A stretch of DNA of 62,069 nt, taken from Lachnospiraceae bacterium (lineage in GTDB: Bacteria > Bacillota > Clostridia > Lachnospirales > Lachnospiraceae). The translations under genes were made by a program, and so were the position numbers. This document shows, piece after piece, positions 45,923 to 54,462 of this stretch. Location of the stretch: contig JAFUGL010000017.1 in NCBI GenBank assembly GCA_017469405.1, positions 1 through 62,069 on the forward strand, given 5' to 3'. The notes under the pieces are model-generated. The model saw only the letters and a list, made by a program, of their open reading frames with translations. It was not told where the DNA came from and did not search any database. Positions within the stretch are counted from its first letter, which is position 1, and each line of letters begins with the position of its first letter.

Positions 45923-47770
45923 TTAAAAGGTTGTCAGCATCCATTTAAATCCATTTCCCGGAAGTGTCACCGCTCTTGCTTCTATTTTTTCACCTGAAAG
46001 TAAATCAGTATAATCCTCTTTTTCATCTATCCATGCAGTTTCCGGACAGTCATTGAAGTTAAATAACGCTATAAGCTTTTCGCCCCTGTAGTACCTTCCG
46101 ATTCCCAGTACATGATCATTCCAGGTTTCAACTATCCATGTGTCTGCATTACTTTCAAATACTCTGTGCCTAGTTCTTAGTTGGATCAGCTCATGGAGTT
46201 TAGTAAATATCCTGTTTTCTCTTGTTCCCTTTTTCTTTCTTTTTTCAACGCTCTTCCAGTCAAGATTTCCTCTGTGAAGATATCTGCTGTCATCCGCCTT
46301 TTTTCCGTCCTCATGATAGGTGTAATCATTGAGCTGTCCTACCTCATCTCCACTGTATAAAACAGGTATACCGCTTTGGGTAAGTAAAAATGCGTGAAGC
46401 ATAATATCAAGATTTATAGCTCTTTCAAGCTTTTCCTGATTTAGCTCATATTCTGATGCTTCTATTCCGCAAAGAGAAGCTGTGGTTCCGCAAAGTCTGG
46501 CATCCTTGAGTTTAGGATCATCGTTATATAGCTCTCCACGCCCGTCACAACCATAGATTTTTCCCGACAGACAGTCATTTAAGAACTTTTTATGAGCTGC
46601 CTCCTCTATGCCAAACTGCTTTAAGAATTCATAATCAAGTCCCCAGCCTATATCATCATGGCATCTTAAATAATTTAAAAATACATATTCCTTAGGCAGC
46701 GCAAATACGGTTCCGAGCTGATGCTTCATAAGTCTTACATCCCTTGTCGCAACAGTGTGCCATGTACTTGCCATAGTCGTTACATTATATAACATATGAC
46801 ATTCCGGCTTATCCACAGAACCAAAATACGGTACAACCTTGGACGGCTCCATAACAACCTCTCCGAGAAGAAGAGTTCCCGGACATACCACCTCGGCTGC
46901 AATCCTCATAATTCTTACTAGTGAATGAACCTGAGGAAGATTACGGCAGCTAGTTCCAAGCTCTTTCCATACATAAGGAACCGCATCAAGTCTTATAATG
47001 TCTACACCCTGATTACAAAGGTATAGCATGTTTGCAGTCATATCATTGAAAACAGTCGGATTGTGATAATTAAGATCCCATTGATATGGGTAGAAAGTAG
47101 TCATAACCACCTTTCCGGCCTCCTCACACCAGGAAAAATTGCCGGGTGCAGTCTGCGGAAATACCTGTGGGACGGTCTTTTCATATTCATTTGGCACATC
47201 CCAGTTATCATAGAAGAAATATCTGTCCTGATACTCCTTTTCACCTTTTCTTGCACGCACAGCCCACTCATGGTCTTCACTTGTGTGATTCATAACAAAA
47301 TCAAGACAAACGCTCATACCATGACTGTGACACTCACCGGTAAGCTTAGATAAATCCTCCATCGTTCCAAGCTCAGGCTGAACCCTTCTAAAATTAGAAA
47401 CTGCATATCCGCCATCGCTTCTTCCCTCCGGACTCTCCAAAAGCGGCATAAGATGCACATAATTAACCCCGCATTCCAAAAGATAATCAAGATGCTTTTT
47501 TACACCCTTTAAATCCTTTGCAAAGCAATTGGTATACATGAGCATACCTAGCATTTCATTTCCGGCAAACCAATCCTTTACAACATTTCTTGCCTCGTCC
47601 CAGTCCTTAAGCACATCGCTTCTGTTCGAATAATATCCGTAAAGCATGTTTACAAAGTACTCAAACGCCTGCATGTCATTGTTATAAAGCTCACAATAAA
47701 GCCACTTGAGCTCGTCATAATACTTTGAAAGGCGCTCATTAAAGGTTTTATCCCATTTTTTATTAATCAT
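45923..47770 (-). CDS. GH13 amylosucrase-like enzyme
   Basis: 615 residues. GH13 regions: DFVMNHTSEDHEW, the nucleophile region DIIRLDAVPYVWKELGT, the acid Glu in LLLGEVV, and LRCHDDIGWGL. A long helical N-terminal domain (1-90) and the insertion after the first regions fit the amylosucrase/sucrose hydrolase subgroup GH13_4. It would act on sucrose in the cytoplasm, as a polymerase of glucose or as a hydrolase. It is the first gene upstream of scrR, behind an operator-controlled promoter. Confidence 0.88.
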   Translation of the reverse strand: MINKKWDKTFNERLSKYYDELKWLYCELYNNDMQAFEYFVNMLYGYYSNRSDVLKDWDEARNVVKDWFAGNEMLGMLMYTNCFAKDLKGVKKHLDYLLECGVNYVHLMPLLESPEGRSDGGYAVSNFRRVQPELGTMEDLSKLTGECHSHGMSVCLDFVMNHTSEDHEWAVRARKGEKEYQDRYFFYDNWDVPNEYEKTVPQVFPQTAPGNFSWCEEAGKVVMTTFYPYQWDLNYHNPTVFNDMTANMLYLCNQGVDIIRLDAVPYVWKELGTSCRNLPQVHSLVRIMRIAAEVVCPGTLLLGEVVMEPSKVVPYFGSVDKPECHMLYNVTTMASTWHTVATRDVRLMKHQLGTVFALPKEYVFLNYLRCHDDIGWGLDYEFLKQFGIEEAAHKKFLNDCLSGKIYGCDGRGELYNDDPKLKDARLCGTTASLCGIEASEYELNQEKLERAINLDIMLHAFLLTQSGIPVLYSGDEVGQLNDYTYHEDGKKADDSRYLHRGNLDWKSVEKRKKKGTRENRIFTKLHELIQLRTRHRVFESNADTWIVETWNDHVLGIGRYYRGEKLIALFNFNDCPETAWIDEKEDYTDLLSGEKIEARAVTLPGNGFKWMLTTF

Positions 47771-47800
47771 AATTCACCCTCACTAAAAGTGTCGTATTTT

Positions 47801-47814
47801 TGTAATCGTTTTCA
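47801..47814 (-). promoter_or_regulatory. LacI-type operator at the amylosucrase gene
   Basis: TGTAATCGTTTTCA on the plus strand (TGAAAACGATTACA on the transcribed minus strand), the same 14-mer as at scrA in opposite orientation, 6 nt past the -10 box. Confidence 0.78.
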
Positions 47815-47820
47815 AATACA

Positions 47821-47849
47821 ATTATAATTCATATGGAGATATTAATCAA
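47821..47849 (-). promoter_or_regulatory. Promoter of the amylosucrase gene
   Basis: Minus strand TTGATT (47849-47844), 17-nt spacer, TATAAT (47826-47821). Confidence 0.8.
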
Positions 47850-47880
47850 GAAGAAATATATCATATATTTCGTGATACGA

Positions 47881-47974
47881 GGACAGGCACCTTGACATAC
47901 TTTTAGGTGCTAAGCAAATCGTGAGTGTCAACGAGATTTGCGTGTACCTATAAAGTATGTCAAGGTGCCTGTCC
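47881..47974. repeat. Large perfect inverted repeat
   Basis: 23-bp perfect arms: 47881-47903 (starts GGACAGGCACCTTGACATAC) and 47952-47974. Inner blocks TAGGT/ACCTA and GCAAATC/GATTTGC extend the pairing to a hairpin of about 94 nt. No gene is present. It might be a transposon relic or a terminator without a T run. Confidence 0.8.
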
Positions 47975-47992
47975 TTATATCATAAATAGGAA

Positions 47993-48137
47993 AGAGCTTA
48001 CCCTTGAAGTTCTTTTAGTTCCCCACGATGTCTCTCCCTACATCACAGGTGCACTAATCATCTGCTTACGCAGAACGACTCCAAAAATAAGCTCTAACCA
48101 TATCATGCTCCCCTCTTGCTCCCCGTGGGAGCATGAT
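47993..48137 (-). other. Structured intergenic region of unknown type
   Basis: AGAGCTTA (47993-48000) pairs with TAAGCTCT (48088-48095) and, beyond it, ATCATGCTCCC (48102-48112) pairs with GGGAGCATGAT (48127-48137). One minus frame reads GVVLRKQMISAPVM then a stop and GETSWGTKRTSRVSSF, which looks protein-like but is broken. It may be a relic of a mobile element or an unnamed RNA; I see no gene in this 415-bp gap. Confidence 0.4.
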
Positions 48138-48185
48138 GTCTTACAGTAACCCTTTTATATAGCAACCCCAAAATAGTAAAACTTT

Positions 48186-50249
48186 TTATCTTGCAAACTG
48201 TTTAAGAATTCTGTCAAGTCTTGTTGCCATCTCTTTATTTTCCTCAGACTGAACACGGATTTCCCCGGCTATGTCGGAAGTATCTTCATTCTTTTCCACG
48301 ATAACATTTATTGCCTCAAGGTTATCATCTGTAATGACGGTAACGTTCTTAACTCTTTCGGATATGTCTTTTACAGAGTCCTCAAGTCTTTCAACATTAT
48401 CCTTTATCTCGGTAAGGCTGCTTCTGATCTCTGAAACATTGTCCTTATAATCCGAAGACTGATCTGCAAATTTCTTAAATCTTTCAACCATATCCGAAGC
48501 TATGAAATCCAGTATATCGGTAAAGCATCTGTTTACTACACTTATACTCTCGTTAGCCTCAGTACATAAGGTCTGGATAGCTGCTGCCGTGCTTGTAGAG
48601 TTATAAGCAAGATTACCTATCTCGTCAGCTACAACCGCAAATCCACGTCCCGCTTCACCGGCTCTTGCAGCCTCAATTGAAGCATTGAGTGAAAGCAGGT
48701 TTGTCTGTCCCGATATATCCAAAATCTCTGATGCAAGGTCATTTATCTTGGCAAGACTTCCAAGTCTTTCAATAGCCTCATCCACGGATTTCTTGGTTTT
48801 AACAAGCTTATCCTGACCGCTTTCATAAGCATCGGAAGCCTGATTTCTCATAGCCTCTGCGCTTGATAATACATCTTCACTGGTTCCAACCGAGGATTCA
48901 ATGTGATTAACTATGCCATCGACAACATTATCTATGTTGGATATCTCGTCATTGACACCTCTCATCATCTCATTGGTATTTTCAAGCTGGGCTGAAAGCT
49001 CTTCCGCTGTAGCCATGTCATCCGTTACATTTCCAACAAGCTTTGTAGAGGTCTCATGCAGCTGCACAGCCTTGTTATCAAGTATTCCACAGCACTCCTG
49101 CAGAGTTCCCGTAATCTCCCTAAGCGAAGATGTAAGGCTTATGGTTGCCGAAGAGATATTTCCTATCTCATCATTTCTTGCAGAATAACCATTCATGTTA
49201 TTCTTATCCGATATATCAAGATTCTTTAATTCAATGAGGCTCTTATCGATTGCCTTCATCGGCTTAAGCATTCTGCTTATAAGAATGTATGAAATGATAC
49301 AAAGTATAGCTACTGCGCATATACTAAATATAATCAGGTTTGTCTTAAGCTTTGCTGTGGATGCGAAAACCTCGCTGTTTTTATCGGAGAGCAGGAAAAT
49401 CCAACCGTAATCAGCCATATAATAATAGCCTGCTATATATTTTTCATTTCCCTTTTTGTACTCTACGTAACCGCTTTGATCCTCTGTACTACCTGCAAGC
49501 TTCTCGCATAAATCTGTTATGTAAGCTTCTTCAACAGGTGCAGCCACAAGCTCTTCATCAGCATTGAAAATGTACTCACCCTTATTTACATTTACCATGC
49601 AGTACTCGGCGCTATCAAGTCCCTTAAGGCTTAAATTGTCAAGTATGGATATAAGTCCGTTTGTAAATACACCTCCGCCCACGAGTCCTGCCGGATTGCC
49701 GTTCTCATCATAAACCGCTTTATAAAGCGAAACTATCTGCATGCCGCTCGCAGGTGAGATGATGATACCCGTGTTATAAACTCCGTCTCCCTGGGCAAGC
49801 ATGGCATCCTGAAGTGCTTTAAGCGGATCACCTTCACGGGTAGTAATACCTACGACTTTAGCATTGGTATGAGTCAAAACATGGGTATTCCATTCACTGG
49901 CATATAATCCTTCGAGATTTTCCACATCTGCCGAGAAGGTTTCCGTATATTTCTGTGCCTTTGCAAATGCTTCCTCATCTGTCGGATTCTGAAGAAGATT
50001 TAAAATCTCACCGGCTCTGCTGTAAGCCGTTAAGGTTTTTTCCGTCTCCTTGACATAGTTTTTAATTATCTCGCTTCTTTCCTCAACTACAGTTTCAAGA
50101 TTATCAGTGATATTTTTCTTTTTGTCCTTGGTAACAGTCTTTATAATAATAATAGAAAGTCCGATCATTACAATCAGCTGAACCAAAAGAATACAAAAAA
50201 CGATTTTTTGCACCAATGATAGTCTTAAACCACCTTTGTTCCCGTCCAT
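48186..50249 (-). CDS. Methyl-accepting chemotaxis protein
   Basis: 687 residues from ATG 50249 (AGGAGG 6 nt upstream; ATG 50255 touches it). Membrane span near 12-34, extracellular Cache-type sensor domain (35-300, with [40 protein letters not shown]), second span near 310-330, HAMP-like linker, and the MCP signalling helix with the hairpin [29 protein letters not shown]. Detects a small ligand and signals to CheA. No che or flagellar genes lie nearby. Confidence 0.93.
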   Translation of the reverse strand: MDGNKGGLRLSLVQKIVFCILLVQLIVMIGLSIIIIKTVTKDKKKNITDNLETVVEERSEIIKNYVKETEKTLTAYSRAGEILNLLQNPTDEEAFAKAQKYTETFSADVENLEGLYASEWNTHVLTHTNAKVVGITTREGDPLKALQDAMLAQGDGVYNTGIIISPASGMQIVSLYKAVYDENGNPAGLVGGGVFTNGLISILDNLSLKGLDSAEYCMVNVNKGEYIFNADEELVAAPVEEAYITDLCEKLAGSTEDQSGYVEYKKGNEKYIAGYYYMADYGWIFLLSDKNSEVFASTAKLKTNLIIFSICAVAILCIISYILISRMLKPMKAIDKSLIELKNLDISDKNNMNGYSARNDEIGNISSATISLTSSLREITGTLQECCGILDNKAVQLHETSTKLVGNVTDDMATAEELSAQLENTNEMMRGVNDEISNIDNVVDGIVNHIESSVGTSEDVLSSAEAMRNQASDAYESGQDKLVKTKKSVDEAIERLGSLAKINDLASEILDISGQTNLLSLNASIEAARAGEAGRGFAVVADEIGNLAYNSTSTAAAIQTLCTEANESISVVNRCFTDILDFIASDMVERFKKFADQSSDYKDNVSEIRSSLTEIKDNVERLEDSVKDISERVKNVTVITDDNLEAINVIVEKNEDTSDIAGEIRVQSEENKEMATRLDRILKQFAR

Positions 50250-50269
50250 ATTCATCCTCCTGTCACATT

Positions 50270-50325
50270 ATACGATTTCGACATAACATAATGTAATTAT
50301 ATTACTTTTTTGTCGAAATTCGTAT
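50270..50325 (-). promoter_or_regulatory. Inverted repeat flanking the chemoreceptor promoter
   Basis: ATACGATTTCGACA (50270-50283) and TGTCGAAATTCGTAT (50311-50325) are inverted copies differing by one inserted base, with minus-strand TATAAT between them. Candidate operator pair; no clear -35. Confidence 0.45.
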
Positions 50326-50360
50326 ATTCAGCTAGGTATAACAGTTATATCAAAATGATA

Positions 50361-50398
50361 CAACAGCTGTTGAATAATTCCTTAAAAAACATTATAAT
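50361..50398 (+). promoter_or_regulatory. LysR gene promoter and palindrome
   Basis: TTGAAT (50370-50375), 17-nt spacer, TATAAT (50393-50398). The palindrome CAACAGCTGTTG (50361-50372) overlaps the -35, a plausible autoregulatory site. Confidence 0.65.
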
Positions 50399-50431
50399 AG
50401 TAGCTGAAATCTAGATCAGCGAGGTAATGCC

Positions 50432-51343
50432 ATGGCAGTTTCATACGAATACTACAAAATCTTTTACTATGTTGCAAAATACAAAAGCTTCAATAAGGCT
50501 GCGGCTGTCCTTTCAAACAGCCAACCCAATATCTCCTGTTCCATCACAAACCTTGAGGCAGAGCTTAACTGCAAGCTGTTTCACCGTTCCAATAAGGGTG
50601 TAACCCTTACCGATGCAGGTAAAGAGCTTTTTTATCATGTGGATATAGCCTGCAGACACCTTAATATCGGTGAAGATATAATCCGTGATACAACGGAATT
50701 AAAATCCGGTACATTGACTATCGGCTCCTCTATCGGACTTACACCGACTATAATGCGCTATATGATATTTCCGGCTATGGGTATATTTAAAAAAGAATAT
50801 CCTGATATAAACTTCAAAATATTAAACGACACAAATACGGCGCTAATGTCAAACCTTTCCGATAAATTAATTGATATGGCCATTATTACGACCTCATCCG
50901 GTGATAATTTAGAATATAATAATCTCAAAAAAACAATTATCCATTCCTATAAGGCTGTTCCTATCGCAGGTATGAATTATAACGAGCTGCGCGGCAAAAA
51001 GGTATCATTAAAAGAGCTTATGAATTATCCTATGATAAGCCTGTGGCATGATACGGAAACTTACAGCTATTACCGCAGCTTTTTTGCAGAATACGGTCTT
51101 GAATTTAATCCTGCTATAGAAACCACAAGTACCGGTCAAATCCTAGGCTATACAAAAGGAAATCTCGGTATATCCTTCATGCACGAACGTGAGGCCCAAG
51201 AAGCAATAAAAGAAAACAAGGTCTTTAAAATTGACCTTGTTGAAGAACTTCCTACCCGCTATGTTGCACTGGTTTACGACAAAAACGCAGAGAAAAAAGC
51301 AGTGTCGGTATTTTTGAAATTATTTCTTGATTATATAAAGTAA
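50432..51343 (+). CDS. LysR-family transcriptional regulator
   Basis: 303 residues. N-terminal helix-turn-helix KYKSFNKAAAVLSNSQPNISCSITNLEAELNCKLFHRSNKGVTLTDAGKELF, then a two-lobed substrate-binding domain (LTIGSSIGLTPTIMRYMIFP). No adjacent metabolic gene on the opposite side is an obvious target; the divergent chemoreceptor is 176 nt away and could be controlled by it. The 3' end overlaps the convergent DUF6796 gene by 13 nt. Confidence 0.9.
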   Translation: MAVSYEYYKIFYYVAKYKSFNKAAAVLSNSQPNISCSITNLEAELNCKLFHRSNKGVTLTDAGKELFYHVDIACRHLNIGEDIIRDTTELKSGTLTIGSSIGLTPTIMRYMIFPAMGIFKKEYPDINFKILNDTNTALMSNLSDKLIDMAIITTSSGDNLEYNNLKKTIIHSYKAVPIAGMNYNELRGKKVSLKELMNYPMISLWHDTETYSYYRSFFAEYGLEFNPAIETTSTGQILGYTKGNLGISFMHEREAQEAIKENKVFKIDLVEELPTRYVALVYDKNAEKKAVSVFLKLFLDYIK

Positions 51344-51939
51344 AAAAAGATAAACATCGCTGCATTTGCAATATTTCCTTTAGCCGGAAGCTTGGTAGGT
51401 GAGATAATCAGATACAAAGGAAATGTTGTAAAAACTGCTGCCCACCTTGGAAGATCTGTGTTGCCTGTAAGTATAACCACCGCAAGCGTGATAGAAAATA
51501 CTGCAAGCGCCAGATAGCCTACATATGCGGTAATTATGGTTTTCTTGAAGAAATCAAGCACCTGTGAAAGTGCCTCTTCGGTTCTTCCAAGCTTAACATA
51601 GAACCATTCGACCACGCCACAGCAGATATGATGCGCAACGATCGGAACGATAAATGCTATTCCGGAAATGTACATTATCACAGAAGCCGTATGCGAAAAA
51701 TCATTCATCCATTTACTAAGCTCAAGGAATCCAAATAAAGATACAGTAAGCGCCAACGCACCAAAGGTGCTCGCTATCTCCAGTCTTTCCAACGGCATTC
51801 CATCAAATACCTCTGACATTTTCTTACTGTCCTTTGCATCCTTCATATCAAATCTTCCGTTAGGTGTATATGCAAAAAGGCAATCTGTTATTCCGCAAAA
51901 AATATGTCCCAGTGCTGCAAGTAAATAAATAATGTTCAT
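51331..51939 (-). CDS. DUF6796-like integral membrane protein
   Basis: 202 residues from ATG 51939 with AAAGGA upstream. About six hydrophobic segments, with conserved-looking HIFCGITDCLFAYTPNGRFD at the N-terminus and HHICCGVVEWFYVKLGR in the middle. Family of unknown function, common in Firmicutes. Stands alone, convergent with the LysR gene. Confidence 0.65.
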   Translation of the reverse strand: MNIIYLLAALGHIFCGITDCLFAYTPNGRFDMKDAKDSKKMSEVFDGMPLERLEIASTFGALALTVSLFGFLELSKWMNDFSHTASVIMYISGIAFIVPIVAHHICCGVVEWFYVKLGRTEEALSQVLDFFKKTIITAYVGYLALAVFSITLAVVILTGNTDLPRWAAVFTTFPLYLIISPTKLPAKGNIANAAMFIFFYFI

Positions 51940-52086
51940 AGTATGTCCTTTCAATTTTTATAAGGCAATAAATCCAAACCAATAATTAATTACCTTATCT
52001 TGTATCATATAGTTAGTTTTCACTAACATTATAATTGAATTATTTAAATTGTCAATAATTGCATTTACCCACTATAGAATTTTTGT

Positions 52087-52132
52087 ATTGTAATTACAAT
52101 GTATTGACACATTGGTATGCCTATGATATTAT
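52087..52132 (+). promoter_or_regulatory. relBE promoter and candidate operator
   Basis: TTGACA (52104-52109), 17-nt spacer, TATTAT (52127-52132). The palindrome ATTGTAATTACAAT (52087-52100) lies just upstream, a likely site for the antitoxin. Confidence 0.7.
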
Positions 52133-52153
52133 TTAAAAAAGGAGGTATCTACT

Positions 52154-52474
52154 ATGGATATAAATTTGAATGTTGCAACAGCTCCAAAGGATTCAACTTT
52201 TCAGTTGAGAATTAATTCAGATATAAAGAAAACTGTTGAAGAAATCTATGCTAAAACGGGAATGACATTAACAGATGCATTTAATACCTTCATTCAACAA
52301 TCAATAAATGTTGAAGGTCTTCCTTTTATAATCACAAAAAACAGTAAAGAAGCTCTTAAAGAGCAAGCTATCGCAATGCTTATGCTTGATTTAAAACGTG
52401 CTGAGGAACGAGCTAACGCTGAAGGATGGATCGATGCAGACGATTTGGAGAAAGAATTGGGGGTATTTAATTGA
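52154..52474 (+). CDS. RelB/DinJ-family antitoxin
   Basis: 106 residues. The ribbon-helix-helix N-terminus is STFQLRINSDIKKTVEEIYAKTGMTLTDAFNTFIQQSI, the typical RelB/DinJ opening. The acidic C-terminus (RAEERANAEGWIDADDLEKELG) would wrap the toxin. Represses its own operon with the toxin. AGGAGGTATCT upstream of ATG. Confidence 0.92.
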   Translation: MDINLNVATAPKDSTFQLRINSDIKKTVEEIYAKTGMTLTDAFNTFIQQSINVEGLPFIITKNSKEALKEQAIAMLMLDLKRAEERANAEGWIDADDLEKELGVFN

Positions 52475-52818
52475 AAAAGATAAAGTATACTCCTGATGCT
52501 GCAGATAAATTAAGAGAATTAAAAAAGGTAATAACGAAAGAATATAACGATGTTACTGCAAAAAAAATAATTTCAAATATAACTGATACAATAAGAGGTC
52601 TATGCGATTTTGAAAAAAAAGGGGTGGAAGTATCAAAGATATTTGATGTTGTAACAGATTATAGATGCATATTCGTATCTAAACATTATGTGTTTTATAG
52701 AATAGAGGATGAATATATAAGAATAATTAATTTATACCATGAGAAAGAAGATTTTATGTGGCAACTATTTAATATTGATACCACACCACAGGAAACTTTA
52801 GATTATTGGAAAGAATAA
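52471..52818 (+). CDS. RelE/ParE-superfamily toxin
   Basis: 115 residues, starting TTG 52471, four bases before the end of the antitoxin, with GGGGGT as ribosome site. The RelE fold shows TPDAADKLRELKKVI, DYRCIFVSKHYVFYRIEDEYIRIINLYHEKEDF. Basic residues in YRCIF and the H-x-K/R near the end suit an mRNA interferase, but some such proteins are ParE-type gyrase inhibitors. A terminator follows. Confidence 0.9.
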   Translation: MKKIKYTPDAADKLRELKKVITKEYNDVTAKKIISNITDTIRGLCDFEKKGVEVSKIFDVVTDYRCIFVSKHYVFYRIEDEYIRIINLYHEKEDFMWQLFNIDTTPQETLDYWKE

Positions 52819-52823
52819 AAAAT

Positions 52824-52855
52824 GGTGCCAGCTTTTAACGCTGACACCGTTTTTT
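52824..52855 (+). terminator. Bidirectional terminator after relE
   Basis: GGTG and CAGC pair with GCTG and CACC around TTTTAAC, with one mismatch, then TTTTTT. The A run on the other side allows use by the convergent gene at 52863. Confidence 0.85.
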
Positions 52856-52862
52856 ACATTAT

Positions 52863-53681
52863 TTAGTAATTCACCGTCTTAGCCACTGCCTCAAAAATCC
52901 TATGAAGCTTTAATTCAAGCGGCGTACCCACGATATCCTTATTATATTCTATTGCGAAGCCTGCACCGGTGCTTCCTCCTTCCGGCTTAAAGCCATAGAA
53001 GTAAAATACCTTGTTATAATAATTTTCTACCTTTGCCTTAAATAACATCTTGCCGCAGCTGCCGTTTACATCCTCCCAAACAGAGATATATTCCTTACTT
53101 CCGTCACGATTTGCAACTGCACCGGAATTAAGATAGCTTTCCACTGCATGCTCTACGGTATTTGACATTCTTACCACCTGAAGGGTTGCACCCTTGCCAA
53201 AATACTTTTCGTATAATTCATCATAGTTATCATCATTTACTTCCTGCGGAGTATACATAAAGCAATCACTTATCTCGAGTGCTCCGCTGTCAAAATCTAG
53301 GAAATTAACTGGAACATCAAAGCTTAAATCCTGTCCCTTATAATTCTTATAAGACATAATAGGTGTACTATCATCAGCCTTTATGTCTGCGTGTGTTTCA
53401 CCACCCTGATAAGCAGCTGTATATGCCTTGTTAAAATCAAATACTACGCCCTTTTCAGGTGTGTTTGAGCGTGCAGGCGCAGCCTGTGTCTGTGCCGGTG
53501 CCTGATTTGGATTATTTATCGGAGCATTTCCCGAACTATCGGTCGTACCTTCAGATGTTCCGTAAATTGCCTCGTTCTTCTTACCAAGTGCGGTGTTAAT
53601 CGCATCCGTAAACTGTGAACCTCCTATCTTGCTGTCAACCGCAGCACCTGCTTTTTTTAAAATGTTGTCAAAAAGACCCAT
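52863..53681 (-). CDS. Hypothetical protein with low-complexity linker
   Basis: 272 residues. The first 45 (MGLFDNILKKAGAAVDSKIGG) are helical, then a Gln/Pro/Ala/Thr-rich linker to about 75, then a folded region of about 195 residues beginning KGVVFDFNKAYTAAYQGG. No signal peptide or membrane segment. Not recognised. The GLFDNILKK opening is often seen in proteins attached to cell-envelope or phage-like scaffolds, but I cannot support a role. Convergent with the relBE pair; a good ribosome site AGAGGGG. Confidence 0.7.
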   Translation of the reverse strand: MGLFDNILKKAGAAVDSKIGGSQFTDAINTALGKKNEAIYGTSEGTTDSSGNAPINNPNQAPAQTQAAPARSNTPEKGVVFDFNKAYTAAYQGGETHADIKADDSTPIMSYKNYKGQDLSFDVPVNFLDFDSGALEISDCFMYTPQEVNDDNYDELYEKYFGKGATLQVVRMSNTVEHAVESYLNSGAVANRDGSKEYISVWEDVNGSCGKMLFKAKVENYYNKVFYFYGFKPEGGSTGAGFAIEYNKDIVGTPLELKLHRIFEAVAKTVNY

Positions 53682-53772
53682 GATTTTACTACCCCTCTTT
53701 CTTTAGATTAGTGTTAAAGTTTAGCAACTTATTAAATTATTTCGCAAATATCTCAATTTGTCAATATTTGGT

Positions 53773-53799
53773 TGTGACAAGGCTCACGTCCTTGTCACA
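53773..53799. repeat. Palindromic dispersed repeat
   Basis: TGTGACAAGG-CTCACGT-CCTTGTCACA, a perfect 10-bp repeat with 7-nt loop. CAAGGCTCACG is shared with the foldback element ends. Could act as a terminator for the acetyltransferase gene, whose stop is 2 nt away, though no T run follows. Confidence 0.7.
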
Positions 53800-53800
53800 T

Positions 53801-54400
53801 TTACATCAGCCTGTCCTCATCAGTTATCTCCCGTATAACCCGGCAAGGCACACCTGCGGCAACAACCCCTGACGGAATATCTCTCGTAACCACACTTCCT
53901 GCACCGATTACCGAACCCTCACCTATGGTTACGCCACCGCATATCGTTACATTTCCGGCTATCCAACAGTTGCTTCCTATAGTTATCGGTTTAGCATACT
54001 CTCTGTCTGTCATCTGTCCGTTTTCCTTACGAAACATATTGCGCTCCTTGTAGCATATCGGGTGCACCGGTGTAAGTATCGAGACATTTGGTCCAAAGAA
54101 TACGTTATCGCCTATGGAAACAGGAGCGCAGTCAAGCACTGTAAGGTTGAAATTGGCATAGGTATTCTCCCCTATAGTCGTGAACAATCCGTAATCAAAC
54201 TGTATCGGTCCCTGCAGATAAACACCTTCCTTACGATTAGGGATAAGCTCATCCAATATTTCTTTTCTTTTCTCTTCTTCTGTCTCATATGTTTTATTAT
54301 AATCCTGACTCAAGTTGTGAGCTTTTGTTCTTAATGTTGCCAACTCCTCGTCTGAAGGATCATATAACTGTCCTGCAAGCATTTTCTCTTTTTCTGTCAT
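53801..54400 (-). CDS. Maltose/galactoside O-acetyltransferase family (Maa/LacA)
   Basis: 199 residues. An N-terminal Maa helix (KEKMLAGQLYDPSDEEL) and left-handed beta-helix hexapeptide repeats (DYGLFTTIGENTYANFNLTVLDCAPVSIGDNVFFGPNVSILTPVHP) with the catalytic His in VHPICYKERN. GNVTICGGVTIGEGSVIGAGSVVTRDIP is the hexapeptide C-terminal half. Acetylates free sugars as a detoxification step. The sugar is not predictable. Confidence 0.93.
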   Translation of the reverse strand: MTEKEKMLAGQLYDPSDEELATLRTKAHNLSQDYNKTYETEEEKRKEILDELIPNRKEGVYLQGPIQFDYGLFTTIGENTYANFNLTVLDCAPVSIGDNVFFGPNVSILTPVHPICYKERNMFRKENGQMTDREYAKPITIGSNCWIAGNVTICGGVTIGEGSVIGAGSVVTRDIPSGVVAAGVPCRVIREITDEDRLM

Positions 54401-54462
54401 CTTTTTTTACTCCATATCCTATATATTAAATATATCGCTGTTATTTACATAGTTTTTTGCAG

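Noticed and set aside
47993..48137. Small protein gene (GVVLRKQMISAPVM frame)
   Set aside because: The frame has an internal stop, no start codon with ribosome site, and lies within paired stems.
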